This document shows, one piece after another, positions 24,163 through 33,528 of a stretch of 34,655 nucleotides of DNA. The stretch covers positions 1-34,655 of the forward strand of contig JACAET010000043.1 of NCBI GenBank assembly GCA_013388685.1, in the 5' to 3' direction. Positions within the stretch are counted from its first letter, which is position 1, and the number at the start of each line of letters is the position of its first letter. The position numbers and the translations under genes are program-made. The DNA is from Chloroflexota bacterium (GTDB lineage Bacteria; Chloroflexota; Anaerolineae; Anaerolineales; Villigracilaceae). Below the pieces are notes generated by a model, which saw only the letters and a program-made list of their open reading frames with translations, searched no databases and was not told where the DNA came from.

Positions 24163-25428
24163 TTACTTCAAACCTTCGATGACGCTGCGCGCGACGGTTT
24201 CGGCTGGTTCGCCGTTCATTACCCGGATCAACGCCCCCTCGAGGAGGGGGCCCAGCAATTCGATGACCGGTTCGGGCGGGATCGGGTGGGCAGATTGCAG
24301 CACTTCATTCAGGGGTGTTTTAACGGCGGCGTTTTCCCAGCCGCTCAAGGCTTGCGGACGGACAGGCAGAATGCCCGCCTGTTCCGTCCACGGGGCGAGG
24401 AAGACACTTTCAACAAGATAAGACGCCAGTTCCACGGCGATGATCTGTTTTTCCGTATTGGAGCCAGCCAATGCCCATACCCATCCGTCGCCAATCGTGT
24501 AGGGAACGTCGTCCAAGCCCATGAGGGGCTGGTACTCTCCGCTTGGGTTTTGAATATGGCTGGAGACGCGTACGACGGCGATTTCGGCGCCGCCTGCCCG
24601 CAGAACCTGAAGGGCTTGCGCATCGGTTTGTGTCTCACGGGAGACTTGAAGCAGGGTATTGGTTTCGATGCCCCGCTCGTAGAACCTTAGCAGGTGCGCG
24701 AGCGTTTCTTCCTCAAGGGTCATGGCGCTTGGGTCGCCCGGCGGTTGTTTGTCAATGGACAGATATTGGGATAGCGCAAAAAGAGCGCCCGGCTCCAACG
24801 CGGGGAAGATCAGGCGCGTGCCCGATGCAAAAAGGGTCTCCCAGGACTCGGATTTTTCGGGAAAGGCGCCAGCCCGGTATACCATGACCAGTACATCGCC
24901 TGCGAAGGGAATGCCGTATTTCGTGTTTTGATACTCTCCCAATTCGCGGGCAAAGACGTACCAGTCCGGGTCTTGCAGGATGGAGGTCAGCCCTTCCAGG
25001 GGGTGGAGAAACCCGGCGGAGGCGGCTTCTTGCATGTCGAAATAGGTTAGCGCAATCAGGTCCGGCGTTGCTTCGGAGGCGGCGTTCATCGTGACGGAGA
25101 GGACCTTCAGGATGTCCTCCTGCGATTTGACGCGCACCTCCACTTCGATGGCGGGATGCTCGTCCTGGAATTGAGCAAGACGCGAACGAAGCAATTCCGC
25201 CGCGGGGCTGTCGGCATTGGGGTCGAATTGCGGCGGGACCCAGACGCGCAGGAGGACCGGTTGAGGCTCCTCGGCTGGTACTGTGGAGGTGGGCATCGGT
25301 TGAGGCGTGGCGGATGCCGGGGTTGTGGGGGCGGGCGTCGGCGTGGAAAGAAGCGGCGCGAGAGTCGTGCATCCCGTAATGAATACGATTAGCAGCAGGT
25401 TTGCCGCGTGGAAACGTAGGGCGGTCAT
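24163..25428 (-). CDS. Extracellular solute-binding lipoprotein (family 1)
   Basis: A 421-residue protein. A signal sequence with lipobox FITGC (cleaved before Cys at about residue 20) is followed by a Thr/Pro-rich linker and then a periplasmic-binding-protein fold of family 1 (LLRVWVPPQ; ATPDLIALTYFDMQEAASAGFLHPL; YQNTKYGIPFAGDVLVMVYR; GDGWVWALAGSNTEKQ). This group usually delivers sugars or other polyols to an ABC transporter. No permease or ATPase gene is in the window. The start is ATG 25428, whose ATGA overlaps the stop of the M42 gene; a longer frame to 25710 lies inside that gene. Being last in a peptidase operon suggests uptake of peptide or amino-acid products, but this is inference. 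Confidence 0.88.
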   Translation of the reverse strand: MTALRFHAANLLLIVFITGCTTLAPLLSTPTPAPTTPASATPQPMPTSTVPAEEPQPVLLRVWVPPQFDPNADSPAAELLRSRLAQFQDEHPAIEVEVRVKSQEDILKVLSVTMNAASEATPDLIALTYFDMQEAASAGFLHPLEGLTSILQDPDWYVFARELGEYQNTKYGIPFAGDVLVMVYRAGAFPEKSESWETLFASGTRLIFPALEPGALFALSQYLSIDKQPPGDPSAMTLEEETLAHLLRFYERGIETNTLLQVSRETQTDAQALQVLRAGGAEIAVVRVSSHIQNPSGEYQPLMGLDDVPYTIGDGWVWALAGSNTEKQIIAVELASYLVESVFLAPWTEQAGILPVRPQALSGWENAAVKTPLNEVLQSAHPIPPEPVIELLGPLLEGALIRVMNGEPAETVARSVIEGLK

Positions 25429-26429
25429 TCTAGGGTGATGGGCGCGCGCAGCAGGGCGTGCAGAAGTCGGACGGTGTTTTGCAGGTCGGATGCGTCCACC
25501 ATTTCGGATGGCGAGTGTACGTAACGGGTGGCGACCGAAATACAGCCTGCCGGTACGCCTGACCGCGTTCGTTGTATGGCGCTTGCATCGGTGCCGCCAA
25601 ATAACAGAACTTCGCGTTGGTAGGGGATTTTGTTCTTTTCCGCCGTGCGGATCATCCACTGGACGAGACGCGGGTCGGAGAGCGCGCCGGCATCCTTGAT
25701 CTTGATGCATGGACCTTTGCCCAGCGCCATTTCCATTTTGGCGGCTTCGGGGGTGTCTGCGGCGGGGGTGATGTCGAGGGCGATGCCGATATCGGGGTTG
25801 ATGCCATACGCCGAGGTGGCGGCGCCGCGCACGCCGACTTCCTCCTGTGTGGTAAAGACGAAATACACGTCATGCGGCGTGGTTTTGAGGGCGCGCAGGG
25901 TTTCGATGGCGATCAGCACGCCGACCCGATCGTCCATGGATTTGGCGACGAAACGGTTGCCCATTTCGACGAATGGACGGTCGAAGGCGGCGACATCGCC
26001 GATTTTGACGGGACAGTCTTTTCTGCTTGTCGCGCCGACATCTATAAAGACTTTCTCGAGGGCGGGGGCTTCGTTGACCTTGTCGAAGCGATCGTATCCG
26101 ATGACGCCTTGAACGCCGTTCAAAAAGCGGACGCGTCCGCCATGGACGTATTTTCCGAACACGCCGCCGATGGGTGAAAAGCGGACAAAGCCGTTCTCGT
26201 CCACATGGCTGACCATGAGCCCAATCTCGTCCATGTGCGCGGCGATCATGATTTTCTTTGTATTTTTCGCGGGTTGGACCGGTTTTTTTCGGGCGATGAG
26301 ATTGCCCAGCGCGTCCACTTTGAGTTCGTCGGCAAACGGCTCGAGTTCCGTTTGCACGAGTTTGCGGATTTCGTCTTCGTAGCCGGAGGGTCCAAAGGTT
26401 TCGGTGAGTTGTTTGAGGAGTTTTTTCAT
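25425..26429 (-). CDS. M42 family aminopeptidase (third of three tandem paralogs)
   Basis: A 334-residue TET-type aminopeptidase. The metal and catalytic residues are in place: AAHMDEIG, SMDDRVG, TTQEEVG, ALDITPAAD and RYVHSPSEM. These peptidases form dodecameric tetrahedra in the cytoplasm and clip amino acids off short peptides; they are also annotated as FrvX or cellulase M-like. AGGA precedes ATG 26429. It lies 35 bp after the S51-like gene and overlaps the lipoprotein start, so it is in the operon. It is closer to the copy at 27207-28256 than to 28328-29386 in the AHMDE motif. Confidence 0.92.
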   Translation of the reverse strand: MKKLLKQLTETFGPSGYEDEIRKLVQTELEPFADELKVDALGNLIARKKPVQPAKNTKKIMIAAHMDEIGLMVSHVDENGFVRFSPIGGVFGKYVHGGRVRFLNGVQGVIGYDRFDKVNEAPALEKVFIDVGATSRKDCPVKIGDVAAFDRPFVEMGNRFVAKSMDDRVGVLIAIETLRALKTTPHDVYFVFTTQEEVGVRGAATSAYGINPDIGIALDITPAADTPEAAKMEMALGKGPCIKIKDAGALSDPRLVQWMIRTAEKNKIPYQREVLLFGGTDASAIQRTRSGVPAGCISVATRYVHSPSEMVDASDLQNTVRLLHALLRAPITLE

Positions 26430-26464
26430 TGGGAGAGTCCTGGGTCAATGATCTGAAGTCTGTG

Positions 26465-27175
26465 TTAATCGAGCGTGAGCGTTTGTCCGTTTGTGTACCG
26501 TTGTTCGCCGTGTTTCGTAAACACGTGGACACCGCCGCGTCCCATGACGCGCCATTCGCCGCCGAGCGCGCCGACGAGGGCGGTCTCTTCGTCCACGCCG
26601 ATCATTCTCTCGCGGTCTTTGAGTTGACGGCGCAGGGCAAGGATCAGCGGTTTGAATAGGACGGGAACGACGTCGAAGTGCGGGATGATGAATTCCGCCG
26701 GAACGATGCCGAAACCGGTTTGGGTTTGTGCAAGGCGCAGGCGGGGTATGCGCCGGGCAAGGATCATCGCGCCCGCCGAGCACCCGGCATAGATCGCGCC
26801 GCGCGCCCAGGCGCGTTGGGCGGCGTTCCAGGCGCGGCTTCCGTTCATGGTATCGTACAGGTAGCCTGGGTCGCCGCCGGAAAAGTAGATCAGGTCTGCG
26901 TTTTCGAGGGCGGGTTCGCATTGGGGGTCGTCTGCCGATTGACGGTCTATGATGCGAAGCGCCTGGGCTTCGGCTCCCAGGGCTTGGAAGTGCAGAATTC
27001 CCATGTCTGACCAGCGGTTGATGCTGGCCTCGCCTTCGCGTCCCGCCGCAGTGGGCAGGCAGACGATGCGCGCTTTGCGTCCGTTCAGGTTCAGGCTGGC
27101 GAGCAGGCGGCGATCCACCTCCTCCATCACGGGGAGGTATTCGCCGGAACCGACAAGGGCAATCAATCCGTTCAT
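26465..27175 (-). CDS. Peptidase S51-like (cyanophycinase/dipeptidase E-type) protein
   Basis: A 236-residue protein with an alpha/beta hydrolase-like flavodoxin fold. YAGCSAGAM near residue 127 is the nucleophile elbow carrying the catalytic Ser, preceded by YFSGGDPGYLYDTM. S51 members include aspartyl dipeptidase E and cyanophycinase. The substrate here is unknown; context with M42 peptidases favours a dipeptide or peptide. No ribosome site is obvious before ATG 27175, and translation is probably coupled to the M42 gene that ends 31 bp upstream. Confidence 0.85.
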   Translation of the reverse strand: MNGLIALVGSGEYLPVMEEVDRRLLASLNLNGRKARIVCLPTAAGREGEASINRWSDMGILHFQALGAEAQALRIIDRQSADDPQCEPALENADLIYFSGGDPGYLYDTMNGSRAWNAAQRAWARGAIYAGCSAGAMILARRIPRLRLAQTQTGFGIVPAEFIIPHFDVVPVLFKPLILALRRQLKDRERMIGVDEETALVGALGGEWRVMGRGGVHVFTKHGEQRYTNGQTLTLD

Positions 27176-27206
27176 GAGGTATGTGTAGGTTAGGTGGGGA
27201 ATGCGG

Positions 27207-28256
27207 TTATCGGGTTGCGAGCAGGGCAGGGGTGATTTTCTTCAAAGCCGCATGGAGAAGGTGGAGGGTGTTCTTCCAATCGTCCATGCGGGCGAGGCTG
27301 ATGGGGGAGTGAGTGTACCGATGAGGTACGGAGATCGAAACTGTGGGAATGCCCGCCAAAGCGCGCTGGATGGCTCCCGAATCGGTGCCTCCTCCTCCGG
27401 GCTGGCGAAATTGATAGGGGATGTTTTCGGCATCGCCCACTGCGCTGAGGAACCGCACCAGTCTTTGGTCATGGAGCGTCGTTCCGTCTGCAATATAAAT
27501 GGCGGGACCGGAATCAAGTTTTGTGTTGTAGGAGGTGTTCTCGCTGCCATCGTGCATGGGGAGGTCGTTGGCGGGCGTCGAGTCGATGGCGATTGCCATA
27601 TCGGGGTCGAAATATTGCGCCGCCACTTTCGCGCCGCGCAGTCCAATTTCCTCCTGCACCGTAAACGCCCCGCACAGGTCGAGGTTGGGCGGCGCATGTT
27701 TGATCAACTCGATCAGCGTTGCCACGCCAATGCGGTCGTCAATGGCTTTCGACATGATGGACTGACCCACGCGTCGGAATTTTGTGAAGAAACCGGCGCG
27801 GTCGCCGATTTTTGCCTTGCCGCCCAGCCCCAGGTCAATGCGCAGAGAGTCCAGCGGAACCTTGCGGGTATATTCGTCGCCCTCCATCAGGTGAACAGGC
27901 TTGCCTCCAATCACGCCGGGCGTGTGATCCTTCCCGACAACGACCTGCTTGCCGACCAGATGACGGACATCGATACTGCCGACGGTTTCAAAGCGATAAA
28001 CGCCCTCGCCATCGTCTGCCACGATCATAAAGCCGACCTCGTCCATGTGCGCGTCCAGCATGATGCGTACACGCTTCTTCCCGCGTCCGCGCCGGATCGC
28101 CAGCACGTTGCCCAGCGCATCCACCTTGATCTCATCTGCATGGGGTTCGATCTCTTCCATCACAATTTTGCGCACTTCACCCTCGTCGCCGGAGACCGCG
28201 AGAGCGTTGCAAAGTCTTTCCAATAATGTGAGTTGAGGGTTTCCGAATGGAGGCAT
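27207..28256 (-). CDS. M42 family aminopeptidase (second of three tandem paralogs)
   Basis: A 349-residue TET aminopeptidase with all conserved metal and catalytic blocks: DAHMDEVGF, AIDDRIG, TVQEEIGLRG, AIDSTPAND, GGGTDSGAIQ and RYTHSPISL. I chose ATG 28256 because AGGAAA lies eight bases before it and the family alignment starts there; an in-frame extension to 28826 runs through the previous gene and is a shadow. It would degrade oligopeptides to amino acids in the cytoplasm. It is followed 31 bp later by the S51-like gene. Confidence 0.93.
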   Translation of the reverse strand: MPPFGNPQLTLLERLCNALAVSGDEGEVRKIVMEEIEPHADEIKVDALGNVLAIRRGRGKKRVRIMLDAHMDEVGFMIVADDGEGVYRFETVGSIDVRHLVGKQVVVGKDHTPGVIGGKPVHLMEGDEYTRKVPLDSLRIDLGLGGKAKIGDRAGFFTKFRRVGQSIMSKAIDDRIGVATLIELIKHAPPNLDLCGAFTVQEEIGLRGAKVAAQYFDPDMAIAIDSTPANDLPMHDGSENTSYNTKLDSGPAIYIADGTTLHDQRLVRFLSAVGDAENIPYQFRQPGGGGTDSGAIQRALAGIPTVSISVPHRYTHSPISLARMDDWKNTLHLLHAALKKITPALLATR

Positions 28257-28327
28257 AATTTTCCTGTATCGAAACTCCAAGAGGCTCCAGCGCGGCTGTG
28301 GGCGGGCGCTCTTGGGTGTGCGTTGCG

Positions 28328-29386
28328 TCATTCCCAAACGATTTTTTCGAGAAAATTCTCTTCGAGAGAGGCGATGAACCCCGCCAGCAAACGCCCGGCG
28401 CGCTGCAGATCTTTGACGGACACCATTTCCACCGGTGTGTGCATGTAGCGGAGAGGGAACTCCACCAATGCGGTTGGGATGCCCTCCCTCGTCACCTGCA
28501 TGGGGTAGGCGTCGGTGCCCGAGTGTCGTGGCGTGACATCTAAAAACCAGGGGATTTCCATTTTGTCGGCGAGTTCCGTCAGTCTCTTGTGCAGAAAGGG
28601 ATGCATATTCGGTCCCATGCAGATGCCTATGCCTTTTCCCATCGGGTGCGTTTGCCAGCCGTTCGCGCCGGGACCCTTGGCAAAGGTGCCATCCACCGCA
28701 ACAGCGATATCGGGACGCAGTTGAAAGGCGGACGTGTACGCCCCCAGATAACTCGTCTCTTCCTGGACCGTTGCCACTGCCCACACATCCCAAACATGAC
28801 TCTTGCCCTGTAACTCTTGCAGGCAAACCGTCAGCGCGGCGATGGAGGCGCGGTTATCCAGTGTGTGACCGGAAATCACCTCTCCCGCCAGTTCCATCGC
28901 TTCGTTTGCAAACGAGACCAAGTCGCCCACGCGCACTTTCTTCTTCACCTGGTAGGCGGGCAGTCCGGTATCCACCAGCAGGTGTTTTATGGGGATGACT
29001 TCGCTGGACTCCGATTCGGGCAGAAGTTTTGCCGGGGGCATGGCAATCACGCCAGGCAATTCCTCACCGTTTGCATGCACGATTACAGGCGCGCCCGGCA
29101 GGACGCGCGCGTCTATACCGCCGACGTTTGTGATGTGGAGAAACCCGTCAACGATTTTGGCGACCATCATGCCGATGGCATCCATGTGCGCGGCAACCAT
29201 CACGGCGGGGCGTTTTCCCTTGCCGGAGCCTTTCTTGAGCCCCTGCAGGGAGCCAACTCGGCTTAACCCTATCTCGTCCACGAGCGGACGCCATTTTTCT
29301 TCGATCCGTTTGGCGACGGGGGTTTCATGCCCCGATATGCCGGATACGGAAATGAGACTTTTGAGGAAAGGAAGGATGTCTGTCAT
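28328..29386 (-). CDS. M42 family aminopeptidase, divergent copy (first of three tandem paralogs)
   Basis: A 352-residue M42 protein, more divergent than the other two. It keeps TVQEETSYLG, AVDGTF, HSGTDAYPMQ and RYMHTPVEM but has AHMDA in place of AHMDE and TLDNR in place of the DDR motif. The key Asp and the Glu pair remain, so it may be active with another specificity, or act as a partner subunit in a mixed TET complex. ATG 29386 lies one base after the stop of the upstream stalk gene, so translation is coupled. Confidence 0.9.
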   Translation of the reverse strand: MTDILPFLKSLISVSGISGHETPVAKRIEEKWRPLVDEIGLSRVGSLQGLKKGSGKGKRPAVMVAAHMDAIGMMVAKIVDGFLHITNVGGIDARVLPGAPVIVHANGEELPGVIAMPPAKLLPESESSEVIPIKHLLVDTGLPAYQVKKKVRVGDLVSFANEAMELAGEVISGHTLDNRASIAALTVCLQELQGKSHVWDVWAVATVQEETSYLGAYTSAFQLRPDIAVAVDGTFAKGPGANGWQTHPMGKGIGICMGPNMHPFLHKRLTELADKMEIPWFLDVTPRHSGTDAYPMQVTREGIPTALVEFPLRYMHTPVEMVSVKDLQRAGRLLAGFIASLEENFLEKIVWE

Positions 29387-29387
29387 G

Positions 29388-29846
29388 TTATGGGCTGGGG
29401 AACGGCGTGATGGATGCGGTCGGCGTATTCGACGGTGTGACAGGGGTGACGCTCGGCGTGGCGGTAAAGGTCTCCGTTGGGGTGAATGTGGTGGATGGCG
29501 TGAATGAAGGCGTAAAGGTGGAGGAAGGGGTGACGCTGAGAGTCGCCGTCCATGTCAAAGTGACGGAGGGGGTAACCGTGGGCGTGAAGGTGTTCGTCGG
29601 CGAGGGGGTGACGGTGGGAGTGTCGGAGGGGGTGGCAGTCAGAATGGCAGGACCCGGGCTCGCAGTCGGCGTTTGAAGCGGGTGGGTCGTTGTGACTGCG
29701 GCAGTCATCGTAGATGTGGCGGTCGCCAAATCCTCGGGAGCAAGCATGACGGCGAGTCCTCCCAGGCAGTAACATGGAATGGTGGCAAGGATGATGAAGG
29801 TTAGGATCAGGCGCCGCCGCGCACGCGGGTTCGATGCTTCAAACAT
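29388..29846 (-). CDS. Membrane-anchored Thr/Pro-rich stalk protein
   Basis: A 152-residue protein. Residues about 10-32 are one hydrophobic helix ([21 protein letters not shown]) with positive charges before it, so the remainder, nearly all Thr, Pro, Ser and Val in short repeats, lies outside the cell. Such TP-rich tails are common in Anaerolineae and often carry sugars. No domain is recognised. I chose ATG 29846, nine bases after a TATAAT box; a longer frame to 29921 overlaps the divergent sbcC start. It is the first gene of the peptidase operon. Function unknown. Confidence 0.7.
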   Translation of the reverse strand: MFEASNPRARRRLILTFIILATIPCYCLGGLAVMLAPEDLATATSTMTAAVTTTHPLQTPTASPGPAILTATPSDTPTVTPSPTNTFTPTVTPSVTLTWTATLSVTPSSTFTPSFTPSTTFTPTETFTATPSVTPVTPSNTPTASITPFPSP

Positions 29847-29855
29847 GATGGGTAG

Positions 29856-29863
29856 ATTATAAT
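29856..29863. promoter_or_regulatory. Overlapping divergent -10 boxes
   Basis: The octamer ATTATAAT is read as TATAAT on both strands: 29856-29861 for the peptidase operon (minus) and 29858-29863 for sbcC (plus). Only one promoter could be bound by polymerase at a time. Confidence 0.55.
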
Positions 29864-29906
29864 CCATCGGAATAACCGGACTTGAATTCTCTTTCATCGC
29901 CTGCCC

Positions 29907-32468
29907 ATGATTCCCATTCACCTTCGTGTTTCTGGTTTTCTATCGTATCGTAACGCGGCCGAACTCGATTTTACAGCCTTCGACCTTGCCTGCATTTCGG
30001 GGCAAAACGGCGCGGGAAAATCGTCCCTGCTCGACGCCATGACATGGTGCCTGTTCGGCGAAGCGCGCGGTAAAGGCGCCGATGTCATCCATTCGAGCGC
30101 TGAGGTCAAAGCCGCGGAGGTGACACTAACCTTCCAGCACGAAGGCAACATCTATCGCGTACAGCGCACCCTGCCGCGTAACAAAAGTACCGTGCTGGAA
30201 TTTCAGATACGTCACGGCGACGAATGGCGTCCGCTGACCGAAAAGACCACACGCGACACCCAGGCGCGCATCGAGCAGACTCTGCGGCTCGACTACGAAA
30301 CCTTTGTCAATGCGTCGTTTTTTTTGCAGGGTAAAGCCGACCAGTTCACCCAGCAGAATGCCGCCCGGCGCAAAGAGATTTTAAGCGCCATTCTTGGTCT
30401 CGATGTTTGGGAGGAATACAAGAACCGCGCCGCCGAACGGCGTAAACTCATCGAGCGCGAAGCCGATGAGATCGAGGGGAGAATAACCGAAATCGACGCG
30501 GAACTCCGCGAGGAGAATGCGCGCAGGGCGAGTCTCGCCGAATTGGAGAACAATCTCGACAGATTATCGTCTGTCCGAGCCGCGCAGGAAGCCGTTCTGG
30601 AAAATATTCGACGGAATGTCGCGTTGCTGAATGAACAACGAAAATTGGCGTCCAGCTTGTTGACAGGACTCGACCGCTCGCGGGCGGCTCTTGCCGGACT
30701 GGAATCCCGCCTGGCTTCGCGGCAGGCGGATCTCGCCTCTTACCTTGATCTGCTCAGCCGCGCTGCCGAGATCGAACGGATGTATGAAAATTGGCGCAGG
30801 GTTCGCGGGGAACTGGAACTTTGGGAGCGGACCGCTTCGCGGTTTCGCGATCGTGAACGGGAACGCACACCTCTGCTGGAAAGGGTCGCGGCGGAGAAAG
30901 CCAGGCTGGAGGAGGAAAGGCGCAGGTTGCGGCTCGAGGAAGAGGAGCTCGGCAATCAGTCATCCATGATCGAAGAACTGACAAGGAATATGGCGGCGGC
31001 AAAGATTGCCTTGAAGGAAGCCGAGGAGAGGATTGCCGGACGGGCGGTGCTCGAATCCAAACGCACGGAGGCGCGTGAGCGGCAGGCGGCATTGAAGGCT
31101 GAAAATGCCGCGCTGAAAACCGAAATGAACCGACTCAGGGAACGAATTGACGCGCTTCGGTCTGCGGTGGGCGCGACTTGCCCGTTATGCGGTCAGGAAT
31201 TGAGCGAGACGCATCGCGCTTCCACCCTGGCGCGGTTGGAATTCGAAGGCGGGAAGATGGGCGATACCTATCGCGCCAACCTGGACGAGGCGAAATCGCT
31301 GGCGGAAGAGGTCGTGAGTTACGAGTTGCAAATTGCCGGATTGTCCTCTGCCGAGACCGACCGCATCCGGCTTGCCGGTGAGGTTTCACAACTTGCCGAG
31401 CGTCTGGAACGCCTGCGCTTGCTTGCTCAGGATTGGAACGACAAAGGCAGAAGACGTTTGCGGGAGGTTGAAGAGGCACTGGAAAACGGTCTCTACGCCG
31501 CGGAAGCGCAGGAACAATTGGCGAAACTGAATCGGGAATTAACCGAGCTCGGTTACGATGCGGTTGCCCACGACAAGGCGCGGGAAGAGGAAGCCGCTCT
31601 GCGCCCCATGGAAGAGGAATACGGCAGTCTCACGTCTGCCAGGGAGGCAAGCAGGCAGATCGAAGACGAAATCGCGAGCCTGCGGGATGAATATGAAAAA
31701 CGCAGGGCAGAAATTGCCACACAGCAAAACGAATACGATGCCGCCCTTTCGGCGTTGAAAGAAGCGGAAACCAACGCTCCGAATCTCGAGGACGCAGAGC
31801 GTGAACTCTTCCGGTTGCGCGAGGAGGAAAACAAAGTCCGAAGCGAATTGGGCGGCGCGAAACAACGCGTGGAGATTCTCGAGGCGCTGCGCGTCAGGAA
31901 AACCAAACTCCAGAAGGAACGCGAAGGCTTTCTGCTGCAGAGCGCACGTTATCGCGCGCTGGAGCGTGCCTTCGGAAAGGATGGCGTCCCGGCGTTGTTG
32001 ATCGAGCAGGCGCTTCCGCAGATCGAAGAGAAGGCAAATGATTTGCTGGATCGTTTGAGCGGCGGAGGGATGTCCATCCGTTTTGTTACGCAGACGGGGT
32101 ATAAAGACAAAAAGCGCGCAGACATGAAAGAGACCCTCGAAATCCAAATCGGCGATGCGGCGGGTGTCCGCAGTTATGAAATGTATTCCGGCGGCGAGGC
32201 GTTCCGGGTCAATTTTGCGTTGCGGCTGGCGCTTTCCGAAATTCTCGCCCGGCGCAAGGGTGCGCGGCTGCAAACGCTGGTCATTGACGAGGGATTCGGT
32301 TCACAGGATGCGCAGGGACGTCAACGGTTGATCGAAGCCGTCAATCTTGTCAAAAGCGATTTTGCCAAGATACTTGTCGTTACACATCTCGATGACCTCA
32401 AAGACGCCTTCCCGACCCGCATCGAGGTCGAAAAAACCGAGGCTGGTTCGATGATCCGCGTAGTTTAA
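29907..32468 (+). CDS. sbcC: SbcC/Rad50-type SMC-like ATPase
   Basis: An 853-residue protein. Walker A GQNGAGKS is at residues 32-39, the Q-loop around [10 protein letters not shown], a long antiparallel coiled coil of 200-400 and 440-680, a zinc hook CPLC at 425-428 exactly in the middle, signature [19 protein letters not shown] and Walker [13 protein letters not shown] near the end. SbcC works with the SbcD (Mre11) nuclease to cut hairpins and process double-strand ends. No sbcD gene is next to it, which is unusual; it must lie elsewhere or this is an independent Rad50-like protein. It is shorter than E. coli SbcC (about 1050). Such a hairpin-processing protein near palindrome-rich DNA is suggestive but not evidence of a link. 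Confidence 0.93.
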   Translation: MIPIHLRVSGFLSYRNAAELDFTAFDLACISGQNGAGKSSLLDAMTWCLFGEARGKGADVIHSSAEVKAAEVTLTFQHEGNIYRVQRTLPRNKSTVLEFQIRHGDEWRPLTEKTTRDTQARIEQTLRLDYETFVNASFFLQGKADQFTQQNAARRKEILSAILGLDVWEEYKNRAAERRKLIEREADEIEGRITEIDAELREENARRASLAELENNLDRLSSVRAAQEAVLENIRRNVALLNEQRKLASSLLTGLDRSRAALAGLESRLASRQADLASYLDLLSRAAEIERMYENWRRVRGELELWERTASRFRDRERERTPLLERVAAEKARLEEERRRLRLEEEELGNQSSMIEELTRNMAAAKIALKEAEERIAGRAVLESKRTEARERQAALKAENAALKTEMNRLRERIDALRSAVGATCPLCGQELSETHRASTLARLEFEGGKMGDTYRANLDEAKSLAEEVVSYELQIAGLSSAETDRIRLAGEVSQLAERLERLRLLAQDWNDKGRRRLREVEEALENGLYAAEAQEQLAKLNRELTELGYDAVAHDKAREEEAALRPMEEEYGSLTSAREASRQIEDEIASLRDEYEKRRAEIATQQNEYDAALSALKEAETNAPNLEDAERELFRLREEENKVRSELGGAKQRVEILEALRVRKTKLQKEREGFLLQSARYRALERAFGKDGVPALLIEQALPQIEEKANDLLDRLSGGGMSIRFVTQTGYKDKKRADMKETLEIQIGDAAGVRSYEMYSGGEAFRVNFALRLALSEILARRKGARLQTLVIDEGFGSQDAQGRQRLIEAVNLVKSDFAKILVVTHLDDLKDAFPTRIEVEKTEAGSMIRVV

Positions 32469-32608
32469 CGCCCGATTGGATTCGATGTGTTTTTACGCCG
32501 ATGGTTTTGCTCCCGTGTCTCCAAGTGCCACAACGCGCGTCTGAACCATGCTGTGCAACCGTTAGGCGCATTCACACTGGAATTTCAATTGCCGGTTTTC
32601 AAGGAAAA

Positions 32609-33319
32609 ATGACGGAAAACAATCAGTCAATTCCTGGTTGGGCAGCGGTATCCATCGTTATGGGTATCGCCGCGATTGTGTTGATCGCCATTGCTCTTCC
32701 CGCTCTCGTCTCGCCGCCGAATCCTCAGCCGGCGCCGACCGTTTGGCAGATGACCTCCATGCCGACAGAAATCTTCCGCTTGTACCAGCCGGAGATTTTG
32801 CCGCCTCCCACCAATACGCCGCCTCCCACGCGGACGGCAACGGCTGTGCCCACCAATACGCCTTTTCCCACGCGGACGCCGTTTATCCTGCCTACCCTCG
32901 CGTTTGACAGTCCGTTATTGCTCCTGCCCGATCTTACTGTATCCGGCATCGGCAGTCCGATTTGTGTGCCCGATCGCGAAGGCACGGTTTTGGAAATTGG
33001 CATTTTCATTCGGAACATCGGGCAAGCCGGCACGCGGAATTTGGGTTCGTTTGATGTGGACATATTCCTGCTTATGGGTCAACAGCGATACGGCTTGGAT
33101 GAATGGGCTGAAAAATTTAACGGCGTGGTCGGCGTTTCTCCTCTGGAAATTTTTACGCTCGATGCCGGTCAGGATGTCAAACTGGTGGCGGTGATCGATT
33201 TGAAGGGCAATAAAAGTTTCGGCATTCAAGTAATCGTCAATGCGGGCGATGACCCCATGCGTGAAGCGGATATGTCCAATAATACGCTAACGGAATATTT
33301 TTCCGCGGCTTGTTATTAA
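32609..33319 (+). CDS. Membrane-anchored protein with CARDB-like domain
   Basis: A 236-residue protein. Residues about 10-33 form one hydrophobic helix, followed by a Pro/Thr-rich linker of about 60 residues, then an immunoglobulin-like domain starting LLPDLTVSGIGSPICV and ending MREADMSNNTLTEYF, of the CARDB adhesion type. It is likely anchored in the membrane with the domain outside. ATG 32609 has AAGGAAAA just before it; the longer frame to 32501 lacks a site. The 140 bp after sbcC hold nothing else recognisable. Function unknown; a cell-surface or carbohydrate-binding role is plausible. Confidence 0.75.
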   Translation: MTENNQSIPGWAAVSIVMGIAAIVLIAIALPALVSPPNPQPAPTVWQMTSMPTEIFRLYQPEILPPPTNTPPPTRTATAVPTNTPFPTRTPFILPTLAFDSPLLLLPDLTVSGIGSPICVPDREGTVLEIGIFIRNIGQAGTRNLGSFDVDIFLLMGQQRYGLDEWAEKFNGVVGVSPLEIFTLDAGQDVKLVAVIDLKGNKSFGIQVIVNAGDDPMREADMSNNTLTEYFSAACY

Positions 33320-33325
33320 TCCCTT

Positions 33326-33347
33326 GCACGGGGATGAGCCCCCGTGC
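33326..33347. repeat. REP-type palindrome (GCACGGGG/CCCCGTGC)
   Basis: GCACGGGG (33326-33333) pairs with CCCCGTGC (33340-33347) around a 6-base loop. The same palindrome, exact or slightly changed, occurs at 33988, 34207 and 34418. Confidence 0.75.
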
Positions 33348-33362
33348 TATATCTACAAGCCA

Positions 33363-33468
33363 TCTCAAAAATGTCACCCTGAGCGCAGCGAAGGGTCTCT
33401 ATGACCAAAAATAAGAGACTCTTCGGTCGCAACAACCGTTCCCTCAGCGTGACATGGTATTTTTGAGA
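33363..33468. repeat. Inverted-repeat element (about 106 bp) upstream of the transposase
   Basis: TCTCAAAAAT (33363-33372) pairs with ATTTTTGAGA (33459-33468). Inside, GTCAC..CTGAG near the left and CTCAG..GTGAC near the right give further pairing. The CCCTGAGCGNAGCGAAGGG part is a dispersed repeat seen in many bacteria. It may be a miniature element moved by the adjacent transposase. Confidence 0.65.
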
Positions 33469-33490
33469 CAAGTTCTACAAACACGGCTGC

Positions 33491-33519
33491 CCTATAGGGT
33501 ACTTCGCTAAAGCCGACTC
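33491..33519. repeat. Short palindromes at the RAYT 5' side
   Basis: CCCTATAGGG (33491-33500) is a perfect palindrome. The following TTCGCTAAAGCCGACT resembles the CCGCTAAAGCGGACT box of the right-end array. Confidence 0.5.
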
Positions 33520-33528
33520 GGAGAAAAC

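Noticed and set aside
28257..28826. N-terminal extension of the second M42 gene
   Set aside because: The extra 190 codons overlap the previous M42 gene in another frame, and a ribosome site supports the start at 28256.
29407..29676. Plus-strand Val/Gly-rich open frame of 89 codons
   Set aside because: It is the reverse of the Thr/Pro-rich stalk gene; the regular pattern follows from that low-complexity sequence.
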